Shown here: positions 24,751-35,025 of the stretch, piece by piece
Layout of the letters: every line of letters starts with the position of its first letter
How positions within the stretch are numbered: position 1 is the stretch's first letter
Origin: Udeniomyces pyricola
Lineage: Eukaryota > Basidiomycota > Tremellomycetes > Cystofilobasidiales > Mrakiaceae
Length of the DNA stretch: 64,000 bases
Direction: 5' to 3'
Assembly: GCA_039545295.1 (NCBI GenBank)
Contig: BCIK01000032.1
Coordinates: 125,282 to 189,281 of the forward strand
The notes under the pieces: model-generated
Database searches by the model: none
Seen by the model: the letters and a program-made list of their open reading frames with translations, nothing else
What the model was told of the DNA's origin: nothing
Made by a program: the position numbers and the translations under genes

Positions 24751-27700
24751 TTACTTCCTCACCGCCAAGACCAACCCATCCCCACTCTTCAAGTTCACAC
24801 TCGCCAGCGTTTGCTTATTGTTCAACACCTTGTTGCTCGGCGGCGGCAGATCCAACCGCATCTTGGACAGTGGCAGCGTCGTCTTGGTCGCTTCTTGAAT
24901 CTTCTCCCGGAGGAGGGCGATCGTCGTCAGAGGTGGGAGTGATGGAAGGGTGATGCTGTTTTTTTTTTTTTTTTCGAGTCCAACGAAGAACAGAAAACGA
25001 GAAAACGTCAGAACCAAACAACAGGTCACTCAACGCAGACTCCAATTTCGATGCCAAATCCGCCAAATCTCTGGGAAGAAAGAGATGAAGAAAAAAAGCA
25101 AGGGGGAGAAGGGCGACGTACGTTGATCCATCCAGCTCAGGTTTGCCCTCGACCGTCGGAAGGGTGATGATGAGGCTGACAGGGTAAGGGTTCATGGCAA
25201 GCCACGTCGGTTCCTGAATTGCCCAACGACGAACGGGAGAGAACGCGTGGAAGGGAGGAGGGGTAAAGAAATTGGGAAAGCAGGGGAGAGAAGTGGAGAA
25301 GGCGGGCAGGAGGGATAGTCATACGGGAGGCATGAATCGTAACAATGAGGCAAAATTCGTCAGTATCGTTCTGGAGATGGATTGTTTCAAGATGACCTCC
25401 AATCCTAACCGCCCAACCAAGCTGCATTTACGCCCTTCTCCCTTACATCATCGACCTCTGTACGTACGGAATGGAAAGTGCCCTCGGGCAACGTAATGTC
25501 CAACTTCTGTTTCTTCGCCTCTGGCGGTCCCGCCTCAGCCTTTTCGTCCTCGTCTTCCTCCCTCGGTCGTCCTCCAGAAACGCTTCCGGCCTCATTCGCC
25601 GCCGGCAACGACGAAGCGGCGTTGATGGCACTGCCGTTCCCATTTGAAGACTCGTCGTTCTGCTGCTGGTCGTCTTGTTGATCTCTCGCCGCAAGCGCTG
25701 CGAGTCTCGAAGGATGGATGCTCGGTGGGGCACCTTGAGGGATAGCGCTCATTGGCATAGGAGCGGAAGAGTACGTTCCTGGGGCGGCAGCGGCAGGAGG
25801 AGGAAGAGCGGGGGAAGGAATTGAAGGAAGAGACGCAGAAGGTCCTGAAGGAGGTCGAGCGGCTCCTCCTGCTCCTACTCCCGAGAGAAGAGGGTTGGGA
25901 GGGAGAGTGGAAGGAGCAGATGAGGAAAGAGCGGAAGGACCTGTGGGGAGAGAAGGACCGGTTGGGAGGTGGTGCGGATTCGAAGGACCAGTGGGCAGAC
26001 CGCCAGCGCCAGTGGGAGTCGCGGCGAGAGGGGTTGCTGATTGGGGACCGGGACCAATGTTGGGTCCAGCAGTGTTTTGAACCCTAATCAGCCAGAAAGA
26101 GAGAATGCACAGAAACGAACAAAAGGCGATGAGGATCTGCTCTCCACAAGGCGAAGGAGGTTGGAAAGGAGAGGGAAGAGAAAGGCCGTTGTGAAGCAGA
26201 GAAGACAACTCACATTGATAGTCCTTTCGCCCTGTGGATGGCCTCGATCTGTTGATCCAAGTTGGCGCCCGTCTGGAACTTTTCGACAGTCGTGTGCTTT
26301 GAGGAGGTGTGACCGTCCCAGATGATACGTTCTTTTTCGCGACGACGGGCGAGGTCTTCCTCTTCCTGACGCTTGCGCTTGTCTTCGTCCGTGTCCGTAC
26401 CGAACATGTCGGTTCGGGCTGATGCGAGGGCTCGGAGCGAGGCGGAGACATCGGCACCTAACAGACAAGAACGAAGAGTAAACAGAAAGGAAACAGAAGA
26501 GAGAAGGAGGGGGGGGGAGAGAGGCATGAGAGAGCATGAGCAAACCAAAACACTCATAAGCTCATCGCTTCCGACCCGCCTCGCCTCGCCTCTTTGGATA
26601 GCTCCTCGTGACCACTGCTAGGCGATGAACGTACCTTTCTGAAGCATTCCCGCCTGAGTCTTTCTCGCGTCGAGCTCCTGTTTTCTCTCCTTCCACTTTG
26701 GGTCGAGGAGCTCGATTCGAATATGCTCCGTGATCTCGTCGATGGGGATTGCTTGTCCACAGTAGGAGCAGATGGTGGTTTGCACTTGAATTTGAGGCTG
26801 GCGAGCTGGGTCGAAGTATCGGAACATGGAAAGGCAACAGAAGCGACAAGGAAGATGAAGGGTGACGTAAGTGATCATAATGTTGCCAGGTAAATCGGGG
26901 CATTAAGCTCGGTTGGAAACCACAGACAGAAAGAAACGGATCAAAACGAAAGGCGAGACAAGGCCAAGGCCCAAGACGTACATTTGGGAACGTAATCCTT
27001 TCGAATCTTGATGGCAGCCTGCGGCTGCTTTTGAACCTCTTTTGGCTTTTCGACTGGCTCCGGCTGAGGTGCCGCCTGAGCAGGAGGGGGTTGCTGCTGA
27101 GGAGCACTCACTGCCGGCTCCGCACTCTCCTCTTCCTCCTCCTCCTCCATATCCATCTCCATATCTCCGTCTTCCTCCTCTCCTCCTGCCGGAACATCCT
27201 CGGTGTCCTTGCCATCGTTACCAGCGCTTCCCCCCGGTGCGACCTCACTCTCCATCACCATCGATGCCATCTTCTTCTGGGCGAGCGTCATGCTCTCCAT
27301 CTGGGCGACCGAGCTCGGTGCGGGAAGCTCGAGCGATTCGTCGGCCGACGTAAAGTCAATCGTCTCGACCACGACAAAGTCTTGCCAGTCAATTTGTGCA
27401 AACGCCACTGAGTCGTCGATGTTCCGCAGATAAGAGGACGGGACCAAGACAGAAGTTGCGAGGAAGAACAAACGGAGAAAGACGCGTACATGTGTCGAGG
27501 AGAAAGAAAATGATGGGGTCGACAAGGGTCAGCTTCACCTCAGCCCACACAGAATGTAACTGGTGAAGAGTAAGGGAGGGTTACGGGAGGTGGGGAAGCC
27601 ACACCACGAGTAACGACGAATACATACCTCGTTGAGCCTCCTTTGCCTCTTCCCTCTTCTTACTCCTCTCACCCTTCCACTTCTCCCAATCCGCCCTCAC

Positions 27701-28986
27701 CTTGGCCTGCTCTAAAGCCATCTTTCTCCCCTGAACCTTCTCGCTACCTCCTTCGAGCTCTTCGAGCGCCTCCGCTGGCGGTGCGAGGACACGTGTGTAC
27801 TGCTGAACCATGCGTTGGAAGAGCGCGTAGAGGGAGTGCGTCGGGCGAAGGAAATCGAATTGGTAATTACGTCCTTCGCGTTGAGAGAGCGAAGAGAGGA
27901 AAGCTCGACCCCGACGGGCAGTGAAGAGAGCGGTAAGCTTGAGGATGTCACTAAAATGAAGATGCAAAGGAAAACAAGGGGTAAGGCACTGCATCTTGAT
28001 CGAGACGCGCACGACGTGTTTCCCATCCTCTTTCCCCCCTTGATGAACTCCCAGCCTAATTATGGCCCCATGACGCTCTCTCTCTCTCGCTCTCGCTAGC
28101 TCTTTTTCTGAACACGACCAAGCAAAGAAAACAAAAGAAAAGAGAGAGAACATACAGGTCGACTGCCGGCAAACCTGGCCTATCGACGACAAACTCCAAC
28201 TCCCTCGGTTCCTGAGGTTTCCCATCGTCATCCCTGCGTCTTCCACCCGGACCTTCGATCAACCCCTCGTTTCCCCCATCGCCTCTTCCCGGGCCAGTCT
28301 CTCCATCTTGAACAGCTGTGGGCTCGACGACCATGCCCTCGGATAAACGAGCCTGCATGTAGAGGTAGTAGGTGTGGTACGGGTCGGAGGAGTTGAGGAA
28401 GGAGAACTTGGGATCGGCACGTTGGCCTTCTTTGATTTTGGACTCGAGTTGAACGGGGTTGGCGGATTTGTGAAGCGCGCCCGCCGTCTTATCGATGAGT
28501 GCTGATGGAAGAGAGACGAGTCGTACATGTATGTGTGTGTATGGGAGTGAAATAGGGCAGAGTAGGAGGGAAAGAAGGAGGGAGGTGTCGACACCGGAAA
28601 GGGAAGGCGTAAAGGGGAAAGTATAAGACCAAGGGGGGGGGGGGGGGCAGCGAGTAGTTGGGACGAAGGAGAATGACTTGACGCGTCAGTGGATTTTATC
28701 CTGAGCTGGTTGACCGAACAGACGGTGATGGAGATGGTAGGGGCAAAGAGGAATGATGGCACGCGCAGAAGGGAAAGAGAAAGAGACAGAGCGCGGACTG
28801 ACTTCTAATCTCGGGCGGAGGATAGATGAGGTTCTTCTTGAACGACTCCGACTTGGGGACGTTCTCGGTCTCGGTCTCGGTGGGATCGTCATCGGTTTGT
28901 AGGTCGAGATCGGGAGTGATGTTGGTGGTGACCAAGGATTGATCTCCCTGGTCTGGGTTGACTGGGGGAGGGAGGACGAGAGCCAT
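24751..28986 (-). CDS. PRP21: Splicing factor 3A subunit 1 (SF3A1 / Prp21)
   Basis: Part of the SF3a complex of the U2 snRNP, needed for branch-site recognition. Exons: 28803-28986, 28156-28501, 27628-27950, 26982-27407, 26635-26805, 26214-26457, 25468-26083, 25122-25213 and 24751-24955 (2607 nt, 868 residues). Two SURP modules are visible: FLNSSDPYHTYYLYM (exon 2) and NYQFDFLRPTHSLYALF (exon 3). The SF3A3-binding stretch AQIDWQDFVVVETIDF opens exon 4, followed by an acidic run. Exon 5 carries CSYCGQ and EHIRIELLDPKW. Exon 6 has IWDGHTSS and QIEAIHRAKGL, strongly conserved in the family. A long Pro/Ala/Gly linker leads to a C-terminal ubiquitin-like domain ending LKSGDGLVLAVRK. In the intron 24956-25121 a Leu-rich stretch could be an extra exon, but skipping it gives the better domain. 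The gene is divergent from MRPL31. Confidence 0.94.
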
Positions 28987-29161
28987 GGTGGAGGAGCGTG
29001 GGGGTGATGGTGGGTGGTGAGTATATGCGATGGCTCTATGCGCCTTGGCTTGGCTGGCTGGCTGGCTGGGTTGGGTATATGCGTGGTCTTGGGTGACTCC
29101 TTTCGTTTGAACCAATTCCCCTCACCTCCCTTCCCCCCTCCCCTTGAACGCGTCCCTCACC
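28987..29161. promoter_or_regulatory. Compact bidirectional intergenic region, SF3A1 / MRPL31
   Basis: Only 175 nt lie between the two start codons. The region contains a GGCTGGCTGGCTGG repeat near 29051-29070. Promoter elements cannot be assigned by eye, but any promoter must serve both directions or overlap the 5' UTRs. Confidence 0.4.
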
Positions 29162-30210
29162 ATGTTTGCCTCTCTTGTCCGCACAGGCGGTATCGAATGG
29201 TATCCCACTCTTTCCTCTCGTATATCGATCTCCATCTCTTGATTCCTGGCTCACCAAACCCCCCTTATCTTCCACCCAAAGGCGTAAAACCTACACCATG
29301 TCCTTCGCCCAAAAGTACAACCAGCGTAAACGTCTCAAGGCCGTCGACGGCGTCATCGAGGCTGTTCGGGCATCGGGTATCAAGTGTGCCGCTCTCGTGA
29401 GTCGTCTGTCTTACGTTCTCTCATCCTCATCCTATAGCTCACGATGCGTACATAGCATTGAGCCACGACAGGAAAAAGGGTTAAGGAGGGGAGTCGACCG
29501 CAGCGGTCATTAACCCGATGCATTCATCCTTGCTCTCTCTCCCTTCCTTCTCACACTCCGATACCCGCAACGACTCTTACCTTAATAACCACTCATCTCG
29601 TCCACCAAATCCACAAAAGGATGCCTGCCTGTCTCTCCCGAAAGAGTCCGAGATGTCGGCCCGAGGTACGATTTCGATTGCCCTTCTCCGTTTCCCGCTT
29701 CCATTTCCCTTGATCCAAGCCTGCTTCATCTGACCTTTTGTCGCTCAAAACTATACACAACTATCATCAACCCCCCTCCCCCTCTTTCTTTTCTGCTCTC
29801 AACCCGTAGACAAGTACACTGTCTTCTGCCGTAAAGCTAAAAACTACCGCAAGCCGATGCATCACGTCCATCACTTCACAAAGGTTCATCCATCCCTCCC
29901 TCCCTCCCTCCTCTCTTTCCCCGTTTCCTTCCCTCTCTTTCTGGGTCTGCCCAGCCTTCTTCACCTTATCTCCCTCTTCACCCCCCAACTCGCTCATGAA
30001 ATGACATCGGAGACGTCCCGATCAATCCAACCAAAAGAAATATATTAATCATGACAAAAATCGGAAAACGCGTGACTGACCAACTTACCTTTTCTTGTCC
30101 TCATTCTCTCTCTCTCTCTCTCTTTTATCCGTTCTCCCTCTGCCCTTCTCTCTTTCCTCCCGTTCACCACCTCTCAGATCACTCACCGAGTCAACCCCGT
30201 CGGTTTCTAA
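29162..30210 (+). CDS. MRPL31: Mitochondrial large-subunit ribosomal protein mL60 (MRPL31)
   Basis: A small fungal protein of the 54S mitochondrial large subunit. Exons 29162-29199, 29282-29396, 29620-29665, 29810-29883 and 30178-30210 total 306 nt (101 residues), short but close to the family once exon 1 is included. The N-terminus MFASLVRTGGIEWRKT ends in a Trp-Arg-containing stretch like the LLWKIPWRMS of yeast Mrpl31. QKYNQRKRLKAVDGVIE matches the basic helix after it. The C-terminus MSARDKYTVFCRK, then NYRKPMHHV and FTKITHRVNP, matches the yeast MSSKDKYWTFDKKAV, GYRKGIHKVPKWTKI pattern. A longer ORF starting at 29166 is in another frame and only crosses the first intron. The last intron (294 nt) is long for this window. 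Confidence 0.9.
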
Positions 30211-31680
30211 TAAGAAGAAGAAGAAAGCAGAAAAGGAAACAAACAAGAAGCCTCGACTACGCCTCCTTCTCTGTTCCTCTACCACTCTCCCTTCCTTTTC
30301 GCCACTTTCTGTTTTTGTTTTTGTGTTTCTTCGTTTGGTTGTCTGCTTCTTGTTCTTTGATGTTTCCCCCTTTGTGCTGTCTCTATCTCTCTTCCTGAAC
30401 CCTTCTCGTCCGTCTTTCGGAAACGATCGAGATGGGAACTTGACCTGCAAACCAAAGGGAACNCCCCCCCCCCCTCCCCCCCCTCCGGACTTCCAGAAAA
30501 CCCAGCGCAGTCGTACTGAAAAAAGCAGATCGAAGAAGAAGAAGAAGATGTAACCGAATTAATCACTAACTGATTGACTGATTGATCGACTGACCAGCTA
30601 CGTACTTACATGTACATCTGATCCATCCCATCCCGATATATATATCCCCAAGACCCGGCATCTCCAAATCGAAATGCACTTCCTCCAACCAACACTCATC
30701 CCGTACATTCCTATCAAATCCGACCTTGTACATATATATATTATATAACCAGTTTTCTTCCCGATCGATCCAAGCAGGCTGCCCTTCCAATCAGCTCATA
30801 AAACCCTCACCTCCCTCCGCGCCGGCCCCTAGTATACACACTTACACAGCGACTATCAATCAATCAGATCGACATGCGCGACGTCGCCTTCAGTATCTTC
30901 AGCAAAAGTCCATTTTCTTTATTTTGAATTATTTTATGAGGACCCCCCTTAGATGGTCATCCATACGTTACGTCCCGGTTCTATCGCATCATACACTACC
31001 ACTAGGATATACATACATATGAGTAGGATCTTGGGACGACTGAAAAATCGACTTACGTTGATTGGTTCCATGTATAACACACTGTCAGTGCGTTGTGTCC
31101 ATCGATTACGACTTTGGATCGACTACGCTCGACATCATATCAAGTATAATTGAACACTCCCTCCCCCTCCCCCCTTTAATCCTCCGCCCCCCTTTATCCC
31201 TCGGAACAGCAGCTGCAGCTCTTATTGTCTCGGTTTCGTTCGGTCGACATCCCATCAAAAAGAAAGAAAGAAAAGGGAGAAGAAAGAGAAAGAAAACAAA
31301 ATCGTCCATGAGATACGCAAGTGTGTGTGTGTGTATTTGTACAGTAAAAGATTCACAAGAGGGTTTCGATGGGTCCGCCAAGAGATATTGGTCAAAGGTG
31401 GAAGGAGGGGGGGGGAGAGGGGGAGCTGGATCGAGAGAAGAGCTCCAGAGTGGTAGTACATTATGCTTTGACAAAAAAAAAAGAAGAAGAAAAAAGAAAG
31501 AAAGAAAAAAAAAGGAGGGGGGAGTATCTGCTTTTGCAAAGACTCATGTAGGTCGATGATATGCGTTCACGGATCCAGAGGACTTTCCTCCTTTCCCTCT
31601 TACCTCTACCTTTTTCATACCTTTCCGCCTATGAACCTCCCCTATCCCTCTCTCTTCACTCTCTCTCTCTCTCTCTCTCT

Positions 31681-31712
<32 letters not shown>

Positions 31713-31756
31713 TAAATTGCCCAAACCCAACCGTCATCTTCTCGTCATCCACTTCA
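30211..31756. other. Convergent intergenic region, no gene found
   Basis: About 1.5 kb between the 3' ends of mL60 and the LEA_2 protein. It is pyrimidine-rich on the plus strand at the start, with an N-interrupted C tract at 30463-30482, (TA)n near 30637-30645 and 30731-30748, (GT)n at about 31320-31334, A/G runs at 31471-31520, and (CT)n plus a poly-C of about 29 at 31664-31710. No ORF has convincing composition. Confidence 0.45.
31680..31710. repeat. Poly-C tract of about 29 nt
   Basis: One of the longest homopolymers in the window. It lies directly after a (CT)n run and about 50 nt beyond the stop codon of the LEA_2 gene, where it is poly-G on the sense strand of that gene. Confidence 0.9.
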
Positions 31757-34122
31757 TCACCGAACACCCTCTCCATCGACCCATTCACGTCGTCCTTCCA
31801 ATGCTTCAAGTTCAACGTCGTGACGACCGTTGAGTGTGTTGGATGACGACAGGACCGTCGAACCCGCCGTCGTCACGGCCAGAGAAGAAGAAGAAGAGCT
31901 GAGACCCGTTAGGCCGGAGATACCGAGTTTCTGATGAGGTGAAGAAGAAGAGACAATCGGGAGGTGATCGCAGTCAGAGAGAACACAAAAGAAAGAGAGA
32001 GAGAGAGAGAGAAGATGGAGCTAAGAGCGGAACGGACCTCGATATCGGATAACGAGAACGGGCATGCAAAAGACGCATCGTTGGCAAACTTTGGCGAAAC
32101 GGACAGCTAAGAAAAACAAAACAAAAGTGATAATAATAACAATAAAAGCATCAGAATGATACCACAGGAAGAAACAAGACACAGCAAGGAAAGAAATACA
32201 GAGGAATCAAAGATCACAGAAAGGAAATGAGATCCCCCAAGGCAAGCCATCATCAGTCTTCTGGTATGATCCTTACGACGCCTCGCCCATTCCCCCTCAT
32301 CCTCAAATCCAAACCAACGAAACACATCCGAGCGAGATTTCAATGATCAATGGGGACTTACAGAGAGGATTTTGATAGTCGTCAGGATCTTGTAGTCGAT
32401 GGTGAGATCCTCCTTGGTCGAGGTACTGTCATTGGTTATTTCGAGGCGACGCGAGAGAACATATACGCCAAGGAAGGGAACAGCACGGTGAGATCAGTTC
32501 CATACTTCCAGTCCATACTGCAGAGGAAAGCAAGAAAATACTAAGATGAAGCAAACAAACGAACGAAAAAAGGGGAGATGAAGGGGGCAGGGGGGAGTTG
32601 AAGATTTTGCTAGACTTACTCGAGGAAGCCACATTTCGAGACGATATCTGCAATGATGGTATTGTTGGGATCCGATGCTTTAGTGTAAGTCACCGAGAAG
32701 GGGAAGGCAAACTTCGTCTTGGAGTTGGACGCAAAGTCAATGTCTTTGAGCGTGCTGCCAGAGGAAATGACAAGGAGAATTGCGAGGAAGGAGAACAGCC
32801 GGGAGCGGAAGAAGAGGAGGACGAGGAGACGAAGGGAAGAACGTAGGATAGGGGGAGAATAGAAAAGATACAAGTTTCTTGGTGTGAGCGATAAATGCGA
32901 GAGTCGTGGTGTGATTCATGCTCCGCCGACAAACGAGGAACAAAACAAAGGTAAGAAAAGACAAAAAAAAAAAAAAAAACTAACCCTCCTCCAAGCTGCG
33001 TCGACACGCCCGGATAAAACGCTTGAGCCTCTAGATTCTTGAAAGTCGCGCCGAAGTAATTCGGGTTCGCAACCGTGAGCGAGACGGTGATGTTGATGGA
33101 CAACGCGCTCGAGGCGTAAGTAGCGTTGCCAACGGTGACGCTGTTGAGAGTGACGTTGGGAGGTTTGATGTAAAGGGCACACGTGAAGACGATGGAGAGG
33201 AGGATGGCGATGAAGAAGAAAACGGTGCAGATGAAGCAGCGGCCGAAGACGCGAAGGCCTCCCCCCTGATGTGAAATCAAAGCGGGTCGTTTGGGCAAGC
33301 AGCGAAGAGAAAGGGCAGATGTGTGAGTGAGATGCTTTGCCAACCAATGCCGAGTCAGGTGGTGGGGATATGATTCAATGTCGAAGAAAGGGGGGGGGGG
33401 GAAGAGGATGAAGACAGAAGATGGGCAAGGCCGAGACAAGAAGAGCTGTGTTGCTAGTTCCTGAGGGGATGAGGGCGGAATGCACCCGAATGCTGAGCAA
33501 GGCATAAAAAGCGTGATCTATACCGGTCGGCTAGCAAGGACAACGTATGTGTGGCAGGTTGATCTCACTCTGCCCACCGTACGAGTCGGAAGACTGCTTG
33601 GGCATGGATGGATGGACAGCTTCTTGTCCTGTAATCGCCTGAAGCGACGTTCCCATCATGTCCCCCCTGCTGCGGCCAGCATGAGTCAGTGAACAAAGAT
33701 CCCCCTTGCCGCCTAGTCATTCCACGCCTTGCTCTACCCTCTTCACTTATTGACAGATAGTGGAGAAGGAGTATCTGGATAGATAGATAAATAGGTAGGT
33801 AGAGCCAAAGATTGGTGCTGATGACCGTACCTTCATGAGGACCTTGCCCCGATCGGCCTTGCGCCACTCGGCCAACATGCCGGTCGAACGAGGGGGTGCG
33901 ACCTTTTCCATCTCGCCATAGGCCGAATAGCGGTTATCCGGATAGGGCGAAGCGTTCGGCAGAGGGTTTTGGTCGTGGGAGTCGGACCGTTGATGATCTG
34001 AAGAGAAAGGGTAGAGGGGAGCCAAGAAGAAGGGAGAAAGCGTGAAGCGTGAGGATGGGAGAGGGTGGGAGGTCAAACGGGTTGGGTGTTTGCTTACTCG
34101 AGTAAGGATCGCGGTAGGACAT
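31757..34122 (-). CDS. Membrane protein with a LEA_2-type domain
   Basis: Seven exons fit: 34098-34122, 33831-33997, 32985-33265, 32620-32754, 32362-32425, 32038-32106 and 31757-31930 (915 nt, 304 residues). The first 65 residues are polar with YGEMEKVAPPR. A short Gly/Arg stretch then leads into one strong transmembrane segment (CFICTVFFFIAILLSIVFTC). After it, PPNVTLNSVTV, LTVANPNYFGATFKNLEA and the spacing of hydrophobic strands look like the water-stress LEA_2 fold seen in plant NDR1/HIN1-like and fungal vacuolar or plasma-membrane proteins. The likely topology is a short cytosolic N-terminus and an exoplasmic domain carrying several N-x-S/T sites. The C-terminal 55 residues are Ser/Thr-rich. 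The function is not known to me. The gene is divergent from asparagine synthetase. Confidence 0.75.
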
Positions 34123-35025
34123 GGTGAAGAGGGATTGTGAGTTTGATGGGATGGATATCGAAAAGTCTGATTGGCAAGGGTCAAGTGGAAGAAGGATGAT
34201 AGGGATGGAATGGGGACAAGAGTGGGATGAGTCGTTCTATGATGACAGAGGGGTTCGGAGGGAAGGGAACAACTGAAGGGAAACAGTTGGCAAACGCTGT
34301 AACTCCTTCGTCTAACTCTGATATATAACATCCCACCACGTAAAGTACATACACCGCACAGCATCCATCATCATCGTGTATTATCCATCAGGCGCCTTTT
34401 AGATCGACTGCGCTTCTGATTTATGATCGAAGAAGGGTACGACATCGAGCGGCGACCGCTTGAATATTGCGATGCATATATACGATATATGGATACGATA
34501 TATGGATACGATATATGGATACAATATATGCATACAATATATGCATACAATATATGCATACAATATATGCATACAATATATCAGTGGACCCTCACATGGG
34601 ACGCACACCCTAGACCCTGCCAAGGCTGTTGTTTTACTGGCAGATGGAACATGATGATGCACAGCCTGCCAATGTTGAATACAGTGGGATGATCGATGGT
34701 GTGCTGTGAGATGTGACGGGCGGTTGAGGGATTGGCCGAGTGGATTGACTCGAATTGAACAAAATCCAATTGATCGCACCGAATTCCAACGTTCTAATCG
34801 CTTCTTCCCATCATCATCAACCCACACCACTCACACACATACACTCGTCTTATACCCCCTCGCCACCCACCCCTTCTCCTCATCTTCAACTAACTCCAAA
34901 GAGTGACTACCGTTTCGTCCTCTGGCCATTCCCACCACTCACCATCACCCTCAGCCAACTCACCCTTCCTTGCTGCCCCCCCCTTCATTTTCGCGCTTCC
35001 ATCCTTGCTTGCCTTTCTCTGACAG
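34123..35025. promoter_or_regulatory. Divergent intergenic region with minisatellite, LEA_2 gene / ASN
   Basis: About 900 nt between start codons. It contains a 13-nt minisatellite (34471-34584). The sequence directly before the ASN ATG reads TTTCTCTGACAG, a good 3' splice site, so ASN may have an intron in its 5' UTR. No gene is visible. Confidence 0.45.
34471..34584. repeat. 13-bp minisatellite in two variants
   Basis: About eight tandem 13-nt units: one degenerate copy, then three of GATATATGGATAC type, then four of AATATATGCATAC type, then a partial copy. The change of variant half-way suggests two local expansions. There are no spacers, so it is not a CRISPR array. Confidence 0.9.

Noticed and set aside
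34471..34584. Regular short repeats resembling a CRISPR array
   Set aside because: The units are directly adjacent with no spacers, and the sequence is eukaryotic.
34725..34770. tRNA-like string TTGGCCGAGTGGATTGA
   Set aside because: It resembles the D-arm of a Ser or Leu tRNA, but no matching acceptor stem, anticodon arm or T-loop follows.
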